NCBI GenBank assembly: GCA_002066995.1
Contig: MWTC01000012.1
Location: 124,001-188,000 of the forward strand
DNA: 64,000 bases
Origin: Sphingobacteriales bacterium UTBCD1
GTDB lineage: Bacteria > Bacteroidota > Bacteroidia > Chitinophagales > Chitinophagaceae
Direction of reading: 5' to 3'
Under the pieces are notes generated by a model, which made no database searches, was not told where the DNA came from, and saw only the letters and a program-made list of their open reading frames with translations. The number at the start of each line of letters is the position of its first letter. Position 1 is the stretch's first letter. Both the position numbers and the translations under genes were made by a program. This document shows positions 43,402 through 52,913 of this stretch, piece after piece.

Positions 43402-44298
43402 ATGAAATGTACCTTCCTCTCCTGCATTCTTGCAATGCTGACCGTACCGGTATTTTCCCAAACAAATCAAAACATCACACCTGTTCCATTGAAGGCAGTA
43501 ATGACTTTACAGATCCCATCGGCACCCGATGGCAGTTATGACGGATCGAGTTCCAGCTCGGTAGTGTGGCACCCGGTTCAAAAAAAATATTATGCTGCAA
43601 TGTGCGGAAACAGGAAATTCCCGATGGGAGTTTTTGATGCTTCGGGAAAAAGACTGTCGCCAGATACCTTAAAAGCACACATAGACATAAGAGGCCTCTG
43701 GTATAACCCTGCCACTCAATCTGTTCAGGGTAATACCTTTAAGGATATCGGTTGGTTTGCCTACACATTCAATGCAAAAGGAATCCCTACCGGAGTAAAG
43801 ACCATGTTTAAAGGGAAAAATCAACCGGACGATAATAGTGTGGGAACATTCGACAATAAAACAAAAAAGGTCTTTTTCATTGATAAGGATACCGTGTGGT
43901 CATACAACCTGAGTAATCCGAAGATCATTAAAAAAGAAGTTGTCATCATACGTCCTTCTTCAGTGCAGGAAGATCAGGTTGACCAGAAAGATCAAAAGAG
44001 CCAGGAAGGTATGGAAGACCGGGACGAACAAGATGAAGCGCTTACGGAACCGAAAGTGCCAATTTATAATTACACGACAGTTATCTATACCGGCATACCC
44101 AAAGCCGAGATCGGTATATTGAATGTGGATGATGCTCAGGTGGAACTGTATAATATCAAGACCGGCATTATGACGAATGTCCTGAAATTTCCGGAAGGTG
44201 TTCAGGTGTCAGATCGTTTCAATTTTACATATACCAATGGCATATATTGGCTCTTTGGGGGAAAAACAAAGACCTGGACTGGGTATAAACTGCTCTGA
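43402..44298 (+). CDS. Secreted protein of unknown function with acidic insertion
   Basis: A 298-residue product with signal peptide MKCTFLSCILAMLTVPVFSQ. The sequence has propeller-like repeats of an Asp-Trp/Phe type (SSSVVWHPVQKKYYAAMCGN, FDNKTKKVFFIDKDTVWSYNL). Residues 189-217 are an Asp/Glu/Gln-rich segment (EDQVDQKDQKSQEGMEDRDE) that looks inserted between two ordinary strands. No family is recognised. The 271-bp gap upstream shows no gene. Confidence 0.65.
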   Translation: MKCTFLSCILAMLTVPVFSQTNQNITPVPLKAVMTLQIPSAPDGSYDGSSSSSVVWHPVQKKYYAAMCGNRKFPMGVFDASGKRLSPDTLKAHIDIRGLWYNPATQSVQGNTFKDIGWFAYTFNAKGIPTGVKTMFKGKNQPDDNSVGTFDNKTKKVFFIDKDTVWSYNLSNPKIIKKEVVIIRPSSVQEDQVDQKDQKSQEGMEDRDEQDEALTEPKVPIYNYTTVIYTGIPKAEIGILNVDDAQVELYNIKTGIMTNVLKFPEGVQVSDRFNFTYTNGIYWLFGGKTKTWTGYKLL

Positions 44299-44679
44299 TC
44301 TTTGTAATTTGTCTCCGGCCGGGATATTGTGTGTTTTGAACGGAGCAAGGAACATTCTTGGGGATACCTGAAAATTTATTCATTTCTTTTCACCGGCTAT
44401 CAGCAGAATAAAAAAGGCTGTTTGCTAACCGGCGTCTGTGATTCAGAATAATTTTTTACTTCCCCGGCATGCGCCCATTCGATTGCTCAATCGAGTGCCG
44501 TAAGTCTATATGCTAAAAAGTTTAATAACTTGCATATTCATTTTGTGAGGTACCGGGTAGGAAACCATAAAAGGAGAACACACGGTTAATTAAACCAAAT
44601 ACGGTTTTGAAATTTTTTTAAAAAGGGCAAACGATCATCACATCATTAATTATTTGCCGGCAGATCTGAATAACAAGTT
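44299..44679. other. Intergenic region with a bulged GC-rich hairpin
   Basis: No gene is seen. TCGATTG and CAATCGA (44479-44494, 2-nt loop) form a perfect stem enclosed by a further CGGCA / TGCCG pair (44465-44469 and 44496-44500). No T-tract follows. Possibly a leader element or a dispersed palindrome. Confidence 0.4.
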
Positions 44680-45150
44680 ATGAAACCATGTAATAAAATT
44701 CTTGGCGTTGCCGTGATCGTCTTATTCCTGGTCAATGCGGGATTGTTATTGTTTATCTGGAAAGGGAAAGGTTCGGGCCATGCAGGGCAAAAGCCTGATT
44801 CCGGCAGTGCCATGGAAACGATGGCACGTGAACTGAACATGACGGAGTCTCAGAAAAAAAATTATCAAACCCTGAGGGATCAGCATTTTGCCGGCGTCAG
44901 GCCTTTATATGATTCAGTACGGGAAATAAGAAAAGAATTCCTGAAGATGATACAGAGTCTTGTTGTTCAGGACAGCAGCATTAGTAACTACAGCCGGCGG
45001 ATCGCAGAGAAACAGGCTGTTATTGACCGGTTGACACTGGATCATTTCAGAAAAGTGAGAGGGCTTTTCAGTGGTGAGCAGCAAAAGCAATACGATGATT
45101 TCATTCAGAAAATAATGCTGCGCAGGAGAGACAGTTCCGGTAAAAGATAA
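44680..45150 (+). CDS. Spy/CpxP-like periplasmic protein (heavy-metal sensor type)
   Basis: A 156-residue protein. An N-terminal TM or signal anchor (ILGVAVIVLFLVNAGLLLFIWKGK) precedes a helical domain with LTxxQ-like motifs (MTESQKKNYQTLRDQHFAGVRPLYDSVREIRKEF; FSGEQQKQYDDFIQKIMLRR), as in periplasmic heavy-metal-sensor proteins of the CpxP fold. In Bacteroidota such genes are often paired with an ECF sigma factor; none is present here. Confidence 0.75.
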   Translation: MKPCNKILGVAVIVLFLVNAGLLLFIWKGKGSGHAGQKPDSGSAMETMARELNMTESQKKNYQTLRDQHFAGVRPLYDSVREIRKEFLKMIQSLVVQDSSISNYSRRIAEKQAVIDRLTLDHFRKVRGLFSGEQQKQYDDFIQKIMLRRRDSSGKR

Positions 45151-45161
45151 AAGGAGTTGAC

Positions 45162-46937
45162 TTACTCTGCATAGATCCTTTCTATTGCATCCCTGAATTT
45201 CTCCGTGATCACTTTTCTTTTCAGTTTCAATGTCGGTGTCAGCTCGCCTGTTTCGATCGTCCATTCATTGGGCAACAATTCAAATTTCTTGATCTGCTCC
45301 ACATGATTAAAATATTTATTGAAACTCTCTACCAGTTCCTTGTACATGTCCAGCACTTTCGTATCCCTGATCATCTCTTCATTGGAGGTATAGGCGATCC
45401 CGTTCTTCCGGCACCAGTCTTTCAGGTTGGGAAACGAAGGCACAATCAGTGCACCGACGAATTTCCGTTCCGGGCCCATCAGCATTACCTGTTCAACATA
45501 GATGGATTCTTTCAGTTTGTTTTCTACCGGCAACGGGGCTACATATTTTCCACCGCTTGTTTTGAAGAGCTCTTTTTTACGATCGGTTATTTTCAAAAAA
45601 CGTCCATCCATTGCACCGATATCCCCGGTGTAATACCATCCTTCTTTGATAGACTCTGCCGTCAGGTCGGGGCGTTTGTAATAACCCATCATAATGTTAG
45701 GCCCTTTACATAATATCTCACCATCTTCGGCAATTTTCACTTCCACATTTTCGATCAGAGGCCCCACTGTTCCGAATTTACGATCTGCTTCCTCATAACG
45801 GTTCACACTGATCACGGGGGAAGTTTCAGTCAATCCATATCCTTCCATGATCACAATTTTTGCAGCGGTGAAAATACGGATCAAACGGACCTGGCAGGCT
45901 GCACCGCCGGAGATAACCGCATTCAACTCGCCCCCAAGACCCTCTCTCCATTTGCTGAAAACTATTTTGTTGGCTAACGATAACTGAAAGTTGTACCAGG
46001 ATCCTCTTTTCGTATTGATCTCAAATTTTTCAGCGAGGGAATGTGCCCAATAAAATAATTTTCTTTTGATCCCGGTCAGCTCACTTCCTTTCTGCATGAT
46101 GCGGTCATACACTTTCTCAAGCAATCTTGGCACCGTGGTAAACATGTGTGGTTTTACTTCCTGCAGGTTTTCAGCAATGGTATCCATTGTTTCTGCATAA
46201 TAAACAGAAAGTCCTTTAAACAGATACAGGTAAGTGACCATCCGCTCAAAACTGTGATTCAATGGCAAAAAGCTCAGAGTCCTGCTGCCCGGAGGAAAAT
46301 AGCCCATGCATGACATTACATTGCTCATAATGTTCCGGTGAGAAAGCATTACTCCTTTTGGCGTTCCGGTGGTACCGGAAGTATAAAGTATGGTGGCAAG
46401 GCTTTCCGGATCTGTTTTTTCTGCAATGGATTTTATTTTATTTTTTGCTTCAGGGGAAGCGGCATCGTTCACCTCTTTCCAGTAGCGTGCATTGGGTACA
46501 TGTTCAAAAGTGAAAATATCTTTCAGAGAAGGGACACGATCTTTTAAACTCAACACTTTCAGAAACTGTTCTTCATCGTTGACAAAAATCCCTTTCACCC
46601 CGGCATCTTTTAAAATGAACTCCAGCTCATTTACATTGATGGTAGGATAAACGGGAACCAAAACAGCACCCGTCTGCTGTACTGCAAGATCAAGCATGAT
46701 CCATTCCGGACGGTTTTTAGAAACAATTGCGATCTTATCCCTGCCTTCGATAGTCGTATCCCCTGGGCCATAGCCGAGATTCAATAAGCCGGCACTGAGG
46801 TTGTTGACAATTTCCGATACTAGCCCGGTACTGTATTTTTTCCATTGTCCTGCTTCTTTACCGGCGATCATTACTTCCACCGGCTTTCTTTCAAGATGGT
46901 ATTGCAGGCAATCAAATAGCCTTTTTGGTTCCGTCAT
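45162..46937 (-). CDS. Long-chain acyl-CoA synthetase (AMP-forming)
   Basis: A 591-residue ANL-superfamily ligase that activates fatty acids as acyl-CoA. The P-loop TILYTSGTTGTPKGVMLSHRN, the adenylate-forming motif EGYGLTETSPVIS, and the late GWYYTGDIGAMDGRFLKITDRKKELFKTSGGKYVAP are all intact. Closest in layout to bacterial FadD15-like enzymes. It is convergent with the Spy-like gene, 11 bp apart. Confidence 0.95.
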   Translation of the reverse strand: MTEPKRLFDCLQYHLERKPVEVMIAGKEAGQWKKYSTGLVSEIVNNLSAGLLNLGYGPGDTTIEGRDKIAIVSKNRPEWIMLDLAVQQTGAVLVPVYPTINVNELEFILKDAGVKGIFVNDEEQFLKVLSLKDRVPSLKDIFTFEHVPNARYWKEVNDAASPEAKNKIKSIAEKTDPESLATILYTSGTTGTPKGVMLSHRNIMSNVMSCMGYFPPGSRTLSFLPLNHSFERMVTYLYLFKGLSVYYAETMDTIAENLQEVKPHMFTTVPRLLEKVYDRIMQKGSELTGIKRKLFYWAHSLAEKFEINTKRGSWYNFQLSLANKIVFSKWREGLGGELNAVISGGAACQVRLIRIFTAAKIVIMEGYGLTETSPVISVNRYEEADRKFGTVGPLIENVEVKIAEDGEILCKGPNIMMGYYKRPDLTAESIKEGWYYTGDIGAMDGRFLKITDRKKELFKTSGGKYVAPLPVENKLKESIYVEQVMLMGPERKFVGALIVPSFPNLKDWCRKNGIAYTSNEEMIRDTKVLDMYKELVESFNKYFNHVEQIKKFELLPNEWTIETGELTPTLKLKRKVITEKFRDAIERIYAE

Positions 46938-47000
46938 GATGCAATCGTCATTTGACAGACAATTTAACCAAAAAAAGATAAATAAAAACGGAGTCCCTTT

Positions 47001-48017
47001 TTATTTCGCCTGGTAATATTGTCCCGGGGGAATTCTGAACACACGGTTTCCGCGAAAGTCATTGAAAGCATTATACTCCTGTTCGTGTGTTTTGGTCCAT
47101 TTGTCATAAGCTGCCGGATTCTCTGTAATACCGAACAGCCACTGGTCATAAGCGTCAAACAGGCCTTCCTGCATCAGTTGGCGCTGGTAATCGAATAAGC
47201 GGAAAGGAAATTTTGCTGCATAATGATCAAACCAGTCCAGGATGAAGCGGGTGCGGATCATCGTCAGTGTTTCCGTAGTAATTCCCTTTGATGCCAGCGA
47301 ATATTGTTTGCTCATTTCTTCTAAAAATGCCTTGGCAAATTCACTTTTGTTTTTTTCTTCTCCTTTCAGAAAATTGGGATCTGAAAAAAGTTTCTCCTTG
47401 TATGCCTGCAGCAATAGTTGTTTCATGGCGGTGCTTCTTTCGGTCAGGCTTTCCATGTTGATGAAGATTTCGCCATACAAAACACTCCACACTTTATCTT
47501 TCGTGTAGAAATAATATAATGCGGCATTATAATAGTTGCCGCTGAAGGACGGAGCAACTTCTATCCCTTTTTCCCACTGGTTGATGGCAGAGTAATCTTT
47601 TGCAGACCAGAGCAATTCACCATACTCGCTGTGCAAAGGGCCGCTGTTAGGAAATTTCTTTAGCCCTTTCTTATAAACTTTTTCGCAATCCTTTGGCATC
47701 TCCAATGCCTTATATACATTACCTGCTATCTGGAAACAAACTACATCAGCATCATCCCTGTCTACCAGTTTTTTTGCCCCTTCCAGTGCTGTACTATAGT
47801 CTCTTTTGTAATAATAACACATCACCAGGTCTTTCTGCATATCCATGTTATTCTTGTCCTGTTCCAGTGCATGGTTCAGCACAATGATCGCATTGTTGAA
47901 ATCGCCGCTTCGCATGAAATTCCTGGCTGTTTCATACAGCACTTTAGGGTCATCGTTTTGCGCAAAACCCGAAGAAGCAAGAAGTGAAACAAGCAGAAGA
48001 ACAAAGATTTTTTTCAT
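47001..48017 (-). CDS. Secreted tetratricopeptide repeat protein
   Basis: A 338-residue product from the ATG at 48017, which begins a clear signal peptide (MKKIFVLLLVSLLASSGFAQ); an upstream in-frame extension is unlikely. TPR units cover about 25-190 (YETARNFMRSGDFNNAIIVLNHALEQDK, MCYYYKRDYSTALEGAKKLVDRDD, AGNVYKALEMPKDCEKVYKKGLK). The C-terminal 150 residues are unassigned. Periplasmic; function unknown. Confidence 0.85.
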   Translation of the reverse strand: MKKIFVLLLVSLLASSGFAQNDDPKVLYETARNFMRSGDFNNAIIVLNHALEQDKNNMDMQKDLVMCYYYKRDYSTALEGAKKLVDRDDADVVCFQIAGNVYKALEMPKDCEKVYKKGLKKFPNSGPLHSEYGELLWSAKDYSAINQWEKGIEVAPSFSGNYYNAALYYFYTKDKVWSVLYGEIFINMESLTERSTAMKQLLLQAYKEKLFSDPNFLKGEEKNKSEFAKAFLEEMSKQYSLASKGITTETLTMIRTRFILDWFDHYAAKFPFRLFDYQRQLMQEGLFDAYDQWLFGITENPAAYDKWTKTHEQEYNAFNDFRGNRVFRIPPGQYYQAK

Positions 48018-48089
48018 AATGCAAATTAAATATAACAGCAAGTGAATCAGAAAACCTCCGCCGCAAAATAACAAATATTTTAGGAGTGG

Positions 48090-49334
48090 TCAGAGCAGAT
48101 GCGTCAGCAAACCGTCTCTCAGTTTTGGTTCGAACCAGGTGCTTTTGGGAGGCATCACATTTCCGCTGTCGGCAATATCAAACAGTTGCTGAATGCTGAC
48201 AGGATATAAACTGAATGCGACCTTCATTTCCCTGCTGTCCACTCTTTTCTCCAGCTCTCTCAATCCGCGGATGCCGCCAACGAAATCTATTCTTTTATCA
48301 GTGCGCTGGTCTTTTATTCCCAACAGTTTTTTTAAAATGTTTTCGGAAAGAATGCTGACGTCCAGCACATGGATCGGATCTTTTTCAAACGATTCTTCCC
48401 TTGCAGCAAGAATATACCATTTTCCTTCCAGGTACATTCCCATTTCATGAAGCCGGGAAGGTTTCACCGGCTCAGGACTCAATGTGATCATGAAATCATC
48501 CTGCAATGCACTGATGAGATCATCCGGGTCAAGGCCATTCAGGTCTTTCACCACACGATTATAGTCAAGAATGCTTAATTGATCTGCAGGAAAAATTGTG
48601 GTCAGAAAATATTTAGCATTTTCATTGCCGGGAATTTCTTTGCTCACTTTTGCTGCAGAGGCAGCACGGTGATGTCCGTCGGCTATATACGTGTTGGGGA
48701 CTTTTGTTTTGAAAAGATGACTGATGGTATTGATTGCAGAACCAGAGTCAATGATCCAGACCGTATGTTGTACTCCATCACCTGCCCTGAAATCATACAC
48801 CGGATCATGGCCAGTTTTCCATTTTTCGATCAGTTCATTAATTTCAGGCACATCACGGTAAGCCAGGAACACATTTCCTGTCTGAGCTTTGATCATCTTC
48901 ATGTGTTCAATGCGGTCCTTTTCTTTTTCCGGCCTGGTGAATTCATGTTTTTTAATCACGTTATTGAAATAATCGTCAACCGATGAAACACAAACAAGTC
49001 CTGTCTGGTTCCTTTCCTTGCCACCCAATTCAGGCGTGGCAGGCATGATCAGCCGGTAGATGTAGTAACAGGGCTTTTCTTCTTTAAAAAGAACACCGCT
49101 CCTGATGAAAGCGTCAAAATTTTGTTTTGCTTTTTCATATACGGCTACACTGTACACATCAATGCTTTCGGAAAGATCAATCTCTGATTTGGTGATATGC
49201 AAAAAAGAACAGGGATCGTCTTTTGCTTCCACTCTTGCTTCGGCGCTGTTCAGTACATCATAAGGCCTGGATGCTACTTTGGATGCCAAATCGGATTTCG
49301 GCCTTAATGCGTTAAAGGGTTTAATGATGGCCAT
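48090..49334 (-). CDS. DUF1015 family protein
   Basis: A 414-residue cytoplasmic protein matching DUF1015 (MAIIKPFNALRPKSDLASKVASRPYDVLN, YIADGHHRAASAA, FLTTIFPADQLSILDYNRVVKDLNG, and the end VMPPKSTWFEPKLRDGLLTHLL). The family is uncharacterised. In Bacteroidota it is commonly beside serine biosynthesis genes, and here serC is directly upstream (26 bp), suggesting a metabolic link that remains an inference. Confidence 0.92.
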   Translation of the reverse strand: MAIIKPFNALRPKSDLASKVASRPYDVLNSAEARVEAKDDPCSFLHITKSEIDLSESIDVYSVAVYEKAKQNFDAFIRSGVLFKEEKPCYYIYRLIMPATPELGGKERNQTGLVCVSSVDDYFNNVIKKHEFTRPEKEKDRIEHMKMIKAQTGNVFLAYRDVPEINELIEKWKTGHDPVYDFRAGDGVQHTVWIIDSGSAINTISHLFKTKVPNTYIADGHHRAASAAKVSKEIPGNENAKYFLTTIFPADQLSILDYNRVVKDLNGLDPDDLISALQDDFMITLSPEPVKPSRLHEMGMYLEGKWYILAAREESFEKDPIHVLDVSILSENILKKLLGIKDQRTDKRIDFVGGIRGLRELEKRVDSREMKVAFSLYPVSIQQLFDIADSGNVMPPKSTWFEPKLRDGLLTHLL

Positions 49335-49360
49335 TTCTTTTTAAAACTATTGTTGGTTGT

Positions 49361-50518
49361 TTATCCTTTTTTATGGGCAAATTCTTTCATCAGGTCTGTC
49401 AATGCTTTTACACTTTCCACGGGCAAGGCATTGTACATGGAAACACGGAATCCTCCTGCGGATCGGTGGCCTTTCACACCCACCATTCCTTCGCCCTTGC
49501 AGAGATCAAGAAACTCTTTTTCCAATGCTCCATCATCCATAATGAAAGTAGCATTCATCTTGCTGCGGTCTTCTTTTGCCGCTTTTCCTTTAAAGACAGG
49601 AAGACTGTCCAGCGTGTCGTAAAATAATTTTGCTTTGGCATTATTTACTTTTTCAATTGCAGCCACGCCGCCTTTGCCTTTCAACCAGCGCAAAGTAAGC
49701 ATACAGACATACACAGCAAACACCGGTGGTGTGTTCAGCAATGAACCCGCTTCAATATGATTGCGGTAATCCATGATGGTGGGAATGGTTCGGCTCACTT
49801 TTCCTAAAATGTTTTTATTCACCACCACAATGTTCACTCCCGCCGGACCTATATTTTTTTGTGCACCGGCATAGATCAGGCTGAATTTATTGAAATCAAT
49901 ATCCCTGCTCAGAATATCGCTGCTCATGTCGGCTACCAATGGTACATTGAACTGATCAAACAGAGAAAGATCCTGCCATTGCGTGCCGTAGATCGTATTG
50001 TTGGTGGTGATATGAAGATATCTGGCAGTAGCAGGTACCTGGAATTTTTTGGGAATAGATGTATAATTACTTTCTTTCCCGCTGCATACGATTTCTGCAT
50101 GGCCAAAAAGTTTTGCTTCCTTAATGGCTTTGGTAGCCCAGACGCCTGTATCGGTAAAAGCAGCAAGCTCATTTTCGTTCAGCAAATTCACCGGCACCTG
50201 CATGAACTGTGTGGAAGCGCCGCCATGAAGAAACAATACTTCATGATCACTATCCAGGTGCATCAGTTCTTTTACCAGTGATCTTGCTTCATCCATCACC
50301 TGCTGAAACAAGGGAGTACGATGGCCAATTTCCAGAATGGATAACCCGGAATTATTAAAGTTCAGGATGGACCGGCTTGCTTCATCAAACACTTCTTCAG
50401 GGAGAATGGAAGGGCCGGCATTGAAATTATGAACTACAGAGCGTTTTGTTTGTAACACATCAAAACATTTTGTTGGAACTGCAAAGATACGATGCGGGTT
50501 ACAGCTTTCGGGAAACAA
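49361..50518 (-). CDS. serC: Phosphoserine aminotransferase
   Basis: A PLP enzyme converting 3-phosphohydroxypyruvate and glutamate to phosphoserine and 2-oxoglutarate. VHNFNAGPSILPEEVFDEA at the N-terminus and the PLP lysine in LIYAGAQKNIGPAGVNIVV are diagnostic, and GHRSAGGFRVSMYNALP is near the end. The start is uncertain: ATG at 50518 gives 385 residues, while GTG at 50458 gives 365 residues and a better match to the usual length. Confidence 0.95.
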   Translation of the reverse strand: MFPESCNPHRIFAVPTKCFDVLQTKRSVVHNFNAGPSILPEEVFDEASRSILNFNNSGLSILEIGHRTPLFQQVMDEARSLVKELMHLDSDHEVLFLHGGASTQFMQVPVNLLNENELAAFTDTGVWATKAIKEAKLFGHAEIVCSGKESNYTSIPKKFQVPATARYLHITTNNTIYGTQWQDLSLFDQFNVPLVADMSSDILSRDIDFNKFSLIYAGAQKNIGPAGVNIVVVNKNILGKVSRTIPTIMDYRNHIEAGSLLNTPPVFAVYVCMLTLRWLKGKGGVAAIEKVNNAKAKLFYDTLDSLPVFKGKAAKEDRSKMNATFIMDDGALEKEFLDLCKGEGMVGVKGHRSAGGFRVSMYNALPVESVKALTDLMKEFAHKKG

Positions 50519-50558
50519 GCCCGCAAGTTTATAAAATGGAAATCAGGTAGAAACGAAC

Positions 50559-51521
50559 TTAATCTTCTCTTCCTATTATCTTACCGGATCGCCAGGCATT
50601 ATTCAGGTTTTCAAATTCTTTCATGTCTGCCGCTGAGAATTCTTTGTTGTTCAGTTTGGTAAGGTCTGGCTGGCCTGCATTCACCCAGGCAGTGTACCAG
50701 AAAGAAGCCACGGCAAAAACGGACTGGCGCATTCTCCGTTCCACCATGCCTTTCATTTTTTCATTATACGCTTTGGTGTAAGCAGAGGAATATTGGCGGA
50801 TCTGAATGCCATTCCTGTTTTCATAAGAAAATTTCTGATCGGCAGGAAATTGTTTTGACAGTTCTTTTTCAAACTTCAGGACTGTATCGGCCGCTGCAGC
50901 GCTTTCCAGTACCCGTTTCCAGATGAAATTTGCCGGATCGGGAATGTATTCTGCCTTGCCGATAAAAAAATCCCATTCTTTATCAGCAAGCAATTCCGGA
51001 ATGCGGCTTTCCCAGAAACCATGTATGCCCAGTTGATCAGAATACTGACCATTATGATTGCTGCTGGCATGCAATGGCACATGAGCATCGGCGATATAAT
51101 GGCCCAGTTCGGTTGACAGTTTCAGGATCTTTGCCTGACTTTTTTCTTTGAATGCATCGGTAAGGCGGTAGAGCATGGTTTGCACCCACCAGGGTACGGT
51201 GCCATATTGGTTCAATGTATCTTCAGAAAACCTGGCGACTGCATCTTTCCATTTTCTCGGAAGAGAATCATACGGATAAGCGCCGTAATGATCAATGTCT
51301 ATATAGTGCCTCGGGCCTTCGGCTGCAACGGCATACCTTCTCTTATCGGGATCAACAGCATGTATTGTTATGAAATCAAGATTCGGTTTATATAATACCA
51401 TCATTTGCGGAGGCAAAAGGAAAACGGCATAGCGGTTGATCTCCTGGTGAGCAAAGAAGCCCCAGCAGAAACATTGTTGTGCATACAAACAGGCTATGAT
51501 TATGAAAAGGTTTCTTTTCAC
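50559..51521 (-). CDS. Zinc-dependent phospholipase C-like secreted protein
   Basis: A 320-residue protein with signal peptide MKRNLFIIIACLYAQQ. Trp20 (after CFC) followed by GFFAHQ, and later RHYIDIDHYG and LGHYIADAHVPLHASSNH, correspond to the zinc ligands of the PLC/S1-P1 fold, where the mature N-terminal Trp itself binds zinc. Secretion is expected; the substrate (phospholipid or nucleic acid) is uncertain. It overlaps the DUF502 gene by 4 bp. Confidence 0.85.
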   Translation of the reverse strand: MKRNLFIIIACLYAQQCFCWGFFAHQEINRYAVFLLPPQMMVLYKPNLDFITIHAVDPDKRRYAVAAEGPRHYIDIDHYGAYPYDSLPRKWKDAVARFSEDTLNQYGTVPWWVQTMLYRLTDAFKEKSQAKILKLSTELGHYIADAHVPLHASSNHNGQYSDQLGIHGFWESRIPELLADKEWDFFIGKAEYIPDPANFIWKRVLESAAAADTVLKFEKELSKQFPADQKFSYENRNGIQIRQYSSAYTKAYNEKMKGMVERRMRQSVFAVASFWYTAWVNAGQPDLTKLNNKEFSAADMKEFENLNNAWRSGKIIGRED

Positions 51522-52153
51522 TTGGATTCACCAACTCCATTTTGTTTTACTTCTGTTTGTTCTTCCTCCAGATCTACCACACCGCCGGTCACGGCGTACT
51601 TCATTGTTTCACCCGGCCCCAGCTTATCAATCTTCCTGATCTTATGCCTTGGCAAAACATATAGCTGGCCGGCCCAATGATAAGCCTGCGGAATGTAAAT
51701 GGAAACCATTTCAGCTCCCATGTCCAGTTTTTCCAGCTCTTCATCTGTAAGAAAACCTACCACCCAAACGTCTTCGGAAAAAACATTGGCCAGTATCGGG
51801 TGACTGAATTTTTTCTTTTGTCCGCCGAATGCTTCAAAAAAATCTTTAGTGGATGTGTAAATGAATTTAATAACAGGTGTTTTGTCCATCCAGCGATCAA
51901 AAATGTCAATGAGGCTTCCTACAAAAAACTTAGTGCTGATCCATCCCACCAGAATGATGAAGACAATAATGATTACAAAACCAAGCCCGGGAATATTCAC
52001 ATAAGGGCGGAGAATGTTATCCACCCGGTCAAAAAGCCAGTAAATGGCCCATACAGTGACACCGATAGGCGCCAATACGATAATACCCTGGAGAAAATAC
52101 TGGAATAACCTTCTGAGGAATGAGCGCCGCTTGTGTTTTAATGTGTTTGCCAT
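51518..52153 (-). CDS. DUF502 family membrane protein
   Basis: A 211-residue protein with two TM helices (YFLQGIIVLAPIGVTVWAIYWLF; GFVIIIVFIILVGWISTKFF). DUF502 motifs follow: IPVIKFIYTSTKDFFEAF-like TPVIKFIYTSTKDFFEAF and FPNP-type SIYIPQAYHWAGQLYVLPR. Function unknown in bacteria. Starts 76 bp from the inverted repeat of the divergent TetR operon. Confidence 0.9.
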   Translation of the reverse strand: MANTLKHKRRSFLRRLFQYFLQGIIVLAPIGVTVWAIYWLFDRVDNILRPYVNIPGLGFVIIIVFIILVGWISTKFFVGSLIDIFDRWMDKTPVIKFIYTSTKDFFEAFGGQKKKFSHPILANVFSEDVWVVGFLTDEELEKLDMGAEMVSIYIPQAYHWAGQLYVLPRHKIRKIDKLGPGETMKYAVTGGVVDLEEEQTEVKQNGVGESK

Positions 52154-52228
52154 AAGAAACCGGGGAGTAAAGGTAACAGAAAATCAGGGCTTTGAGAGTG
52201 AACTGAAGTAAAGCCAAAAAAACGTGTA

Positions 52229-52265
52229 GGAAACTTTGGTAACGATAAAAGTTTCCATAGTTTTG
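52229..52265 (+). promoter_or_regulatory. Consensus promoter overlapped by a TetR-type operator
   Basis: TTTG (52235-52238), a 19-bp spacer and TAGTTTTG (52258-52265) match the Bacteroidota consensus TTTG-N19-TAnnTTTG exactly. The perfect 9-bp inverted repeat GGAAACTTT (52229-52237) / AAAGTTTCC (52248-52256), with a 10-nt spacer, covers the -33 element and most of the spacer. This is the arrangement expected for a repressor operator. The tetR ATG is 18 bp beyond the -7 element. Confidence 0.78.
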
Positions 52266-52283
52266 CGCCCCACATCAGCAGGT

Positions 52284-52913
52284 ATGGAAACAGATAATAA
52301 AGAAAGGATACGGGTTAGGGCTTATGAATTGTTTCTCCGGTTTGGAATCCGCTCCGTCTCCATGGATGATATTGCAGCGCAACTGGGCATGTCCAAAAAA
52401 ACGGTGTACCAGTATTTCAATGATAAGGATGAACTGGTGGAAGCTGCAGTAGAAATGGAGATCAGCAGGGGAAAACAGGATTGCAGGGATTGTGTTTTAC
52501 GGTCAAAAGATGCAATAGAAGAAATATTCCTTACTATGGAAAACATCGTAGGTCAGTTCCGGAATATGAATCCTGCCGTACTCTATGATCTTGAAAAATT
52601 CCATCACAATGCTTACCGGAAATTTTTAAAATACAAAGATGAATTTTTGCTGGAGGTAGTACGCAAGAATATTGAGCGGGGTATAAAAGAAGAATTGTTC
52701 CGTCCGGAGATCAATGCGGAGATTATTTCCCGGTTCCGCCTGGAATCCATGATGGTCATTTTTAACATGGATCTGTTCCCTCCCCGCAAGTATAACCTAA
52801 CAGAAGTGATATTGCAGAGTTTTGAAAATTATCTTTTTGGCCTTGCCACCATCAAAGGCCATAAACTGATCTTAAAATATCAACAGGAAAAAAAATCACA
52901 GGCACATGAATAG
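52284..52913 (+). CDS. TetR-family repressor of the RND operon
   Basis: A 209-residue regulator from the ATG at 52284 (METDNKERIRVRAYELFLRFG). A longer frame from 52236 runs through the promoter and is not coding. The helix-turn-helix is IRSVSMDDIAAQLGMSKKTVYQYFNDKDELVEAAV (about 22-56). The C-terminal helical domain is not assigned to a ligand. It overlaps the TolC gene by 8 bp and controls it presumably together with the adaptor and pump. Confidence 0.94.
   Translation: METDNKERIRVRAYELFLRFGIRSVSMDDIAAQLGMSKKTVYQYFNDKDELVEAAVEMEISRGKQDCRDCVLRSKDAIEEIFLTMENIVGQFRNMNPAVLYDLEKFHHNAYRKFLKYKDEFLLEVVRKNIERGIKEELFRPEINAEIISRFRLESMMVIFNMDLFPPRKYNLTEVILQSFENYLFGLATIKGHKLILKYQQEKKSQAHE

Noticed and set aside
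43305..43541. 78-codon frame overlapping the start of the secreted protein at 43402
   Set aside because: No domain and no signal peptide; the overlapping frame from 43402 has a clear signal peptide.
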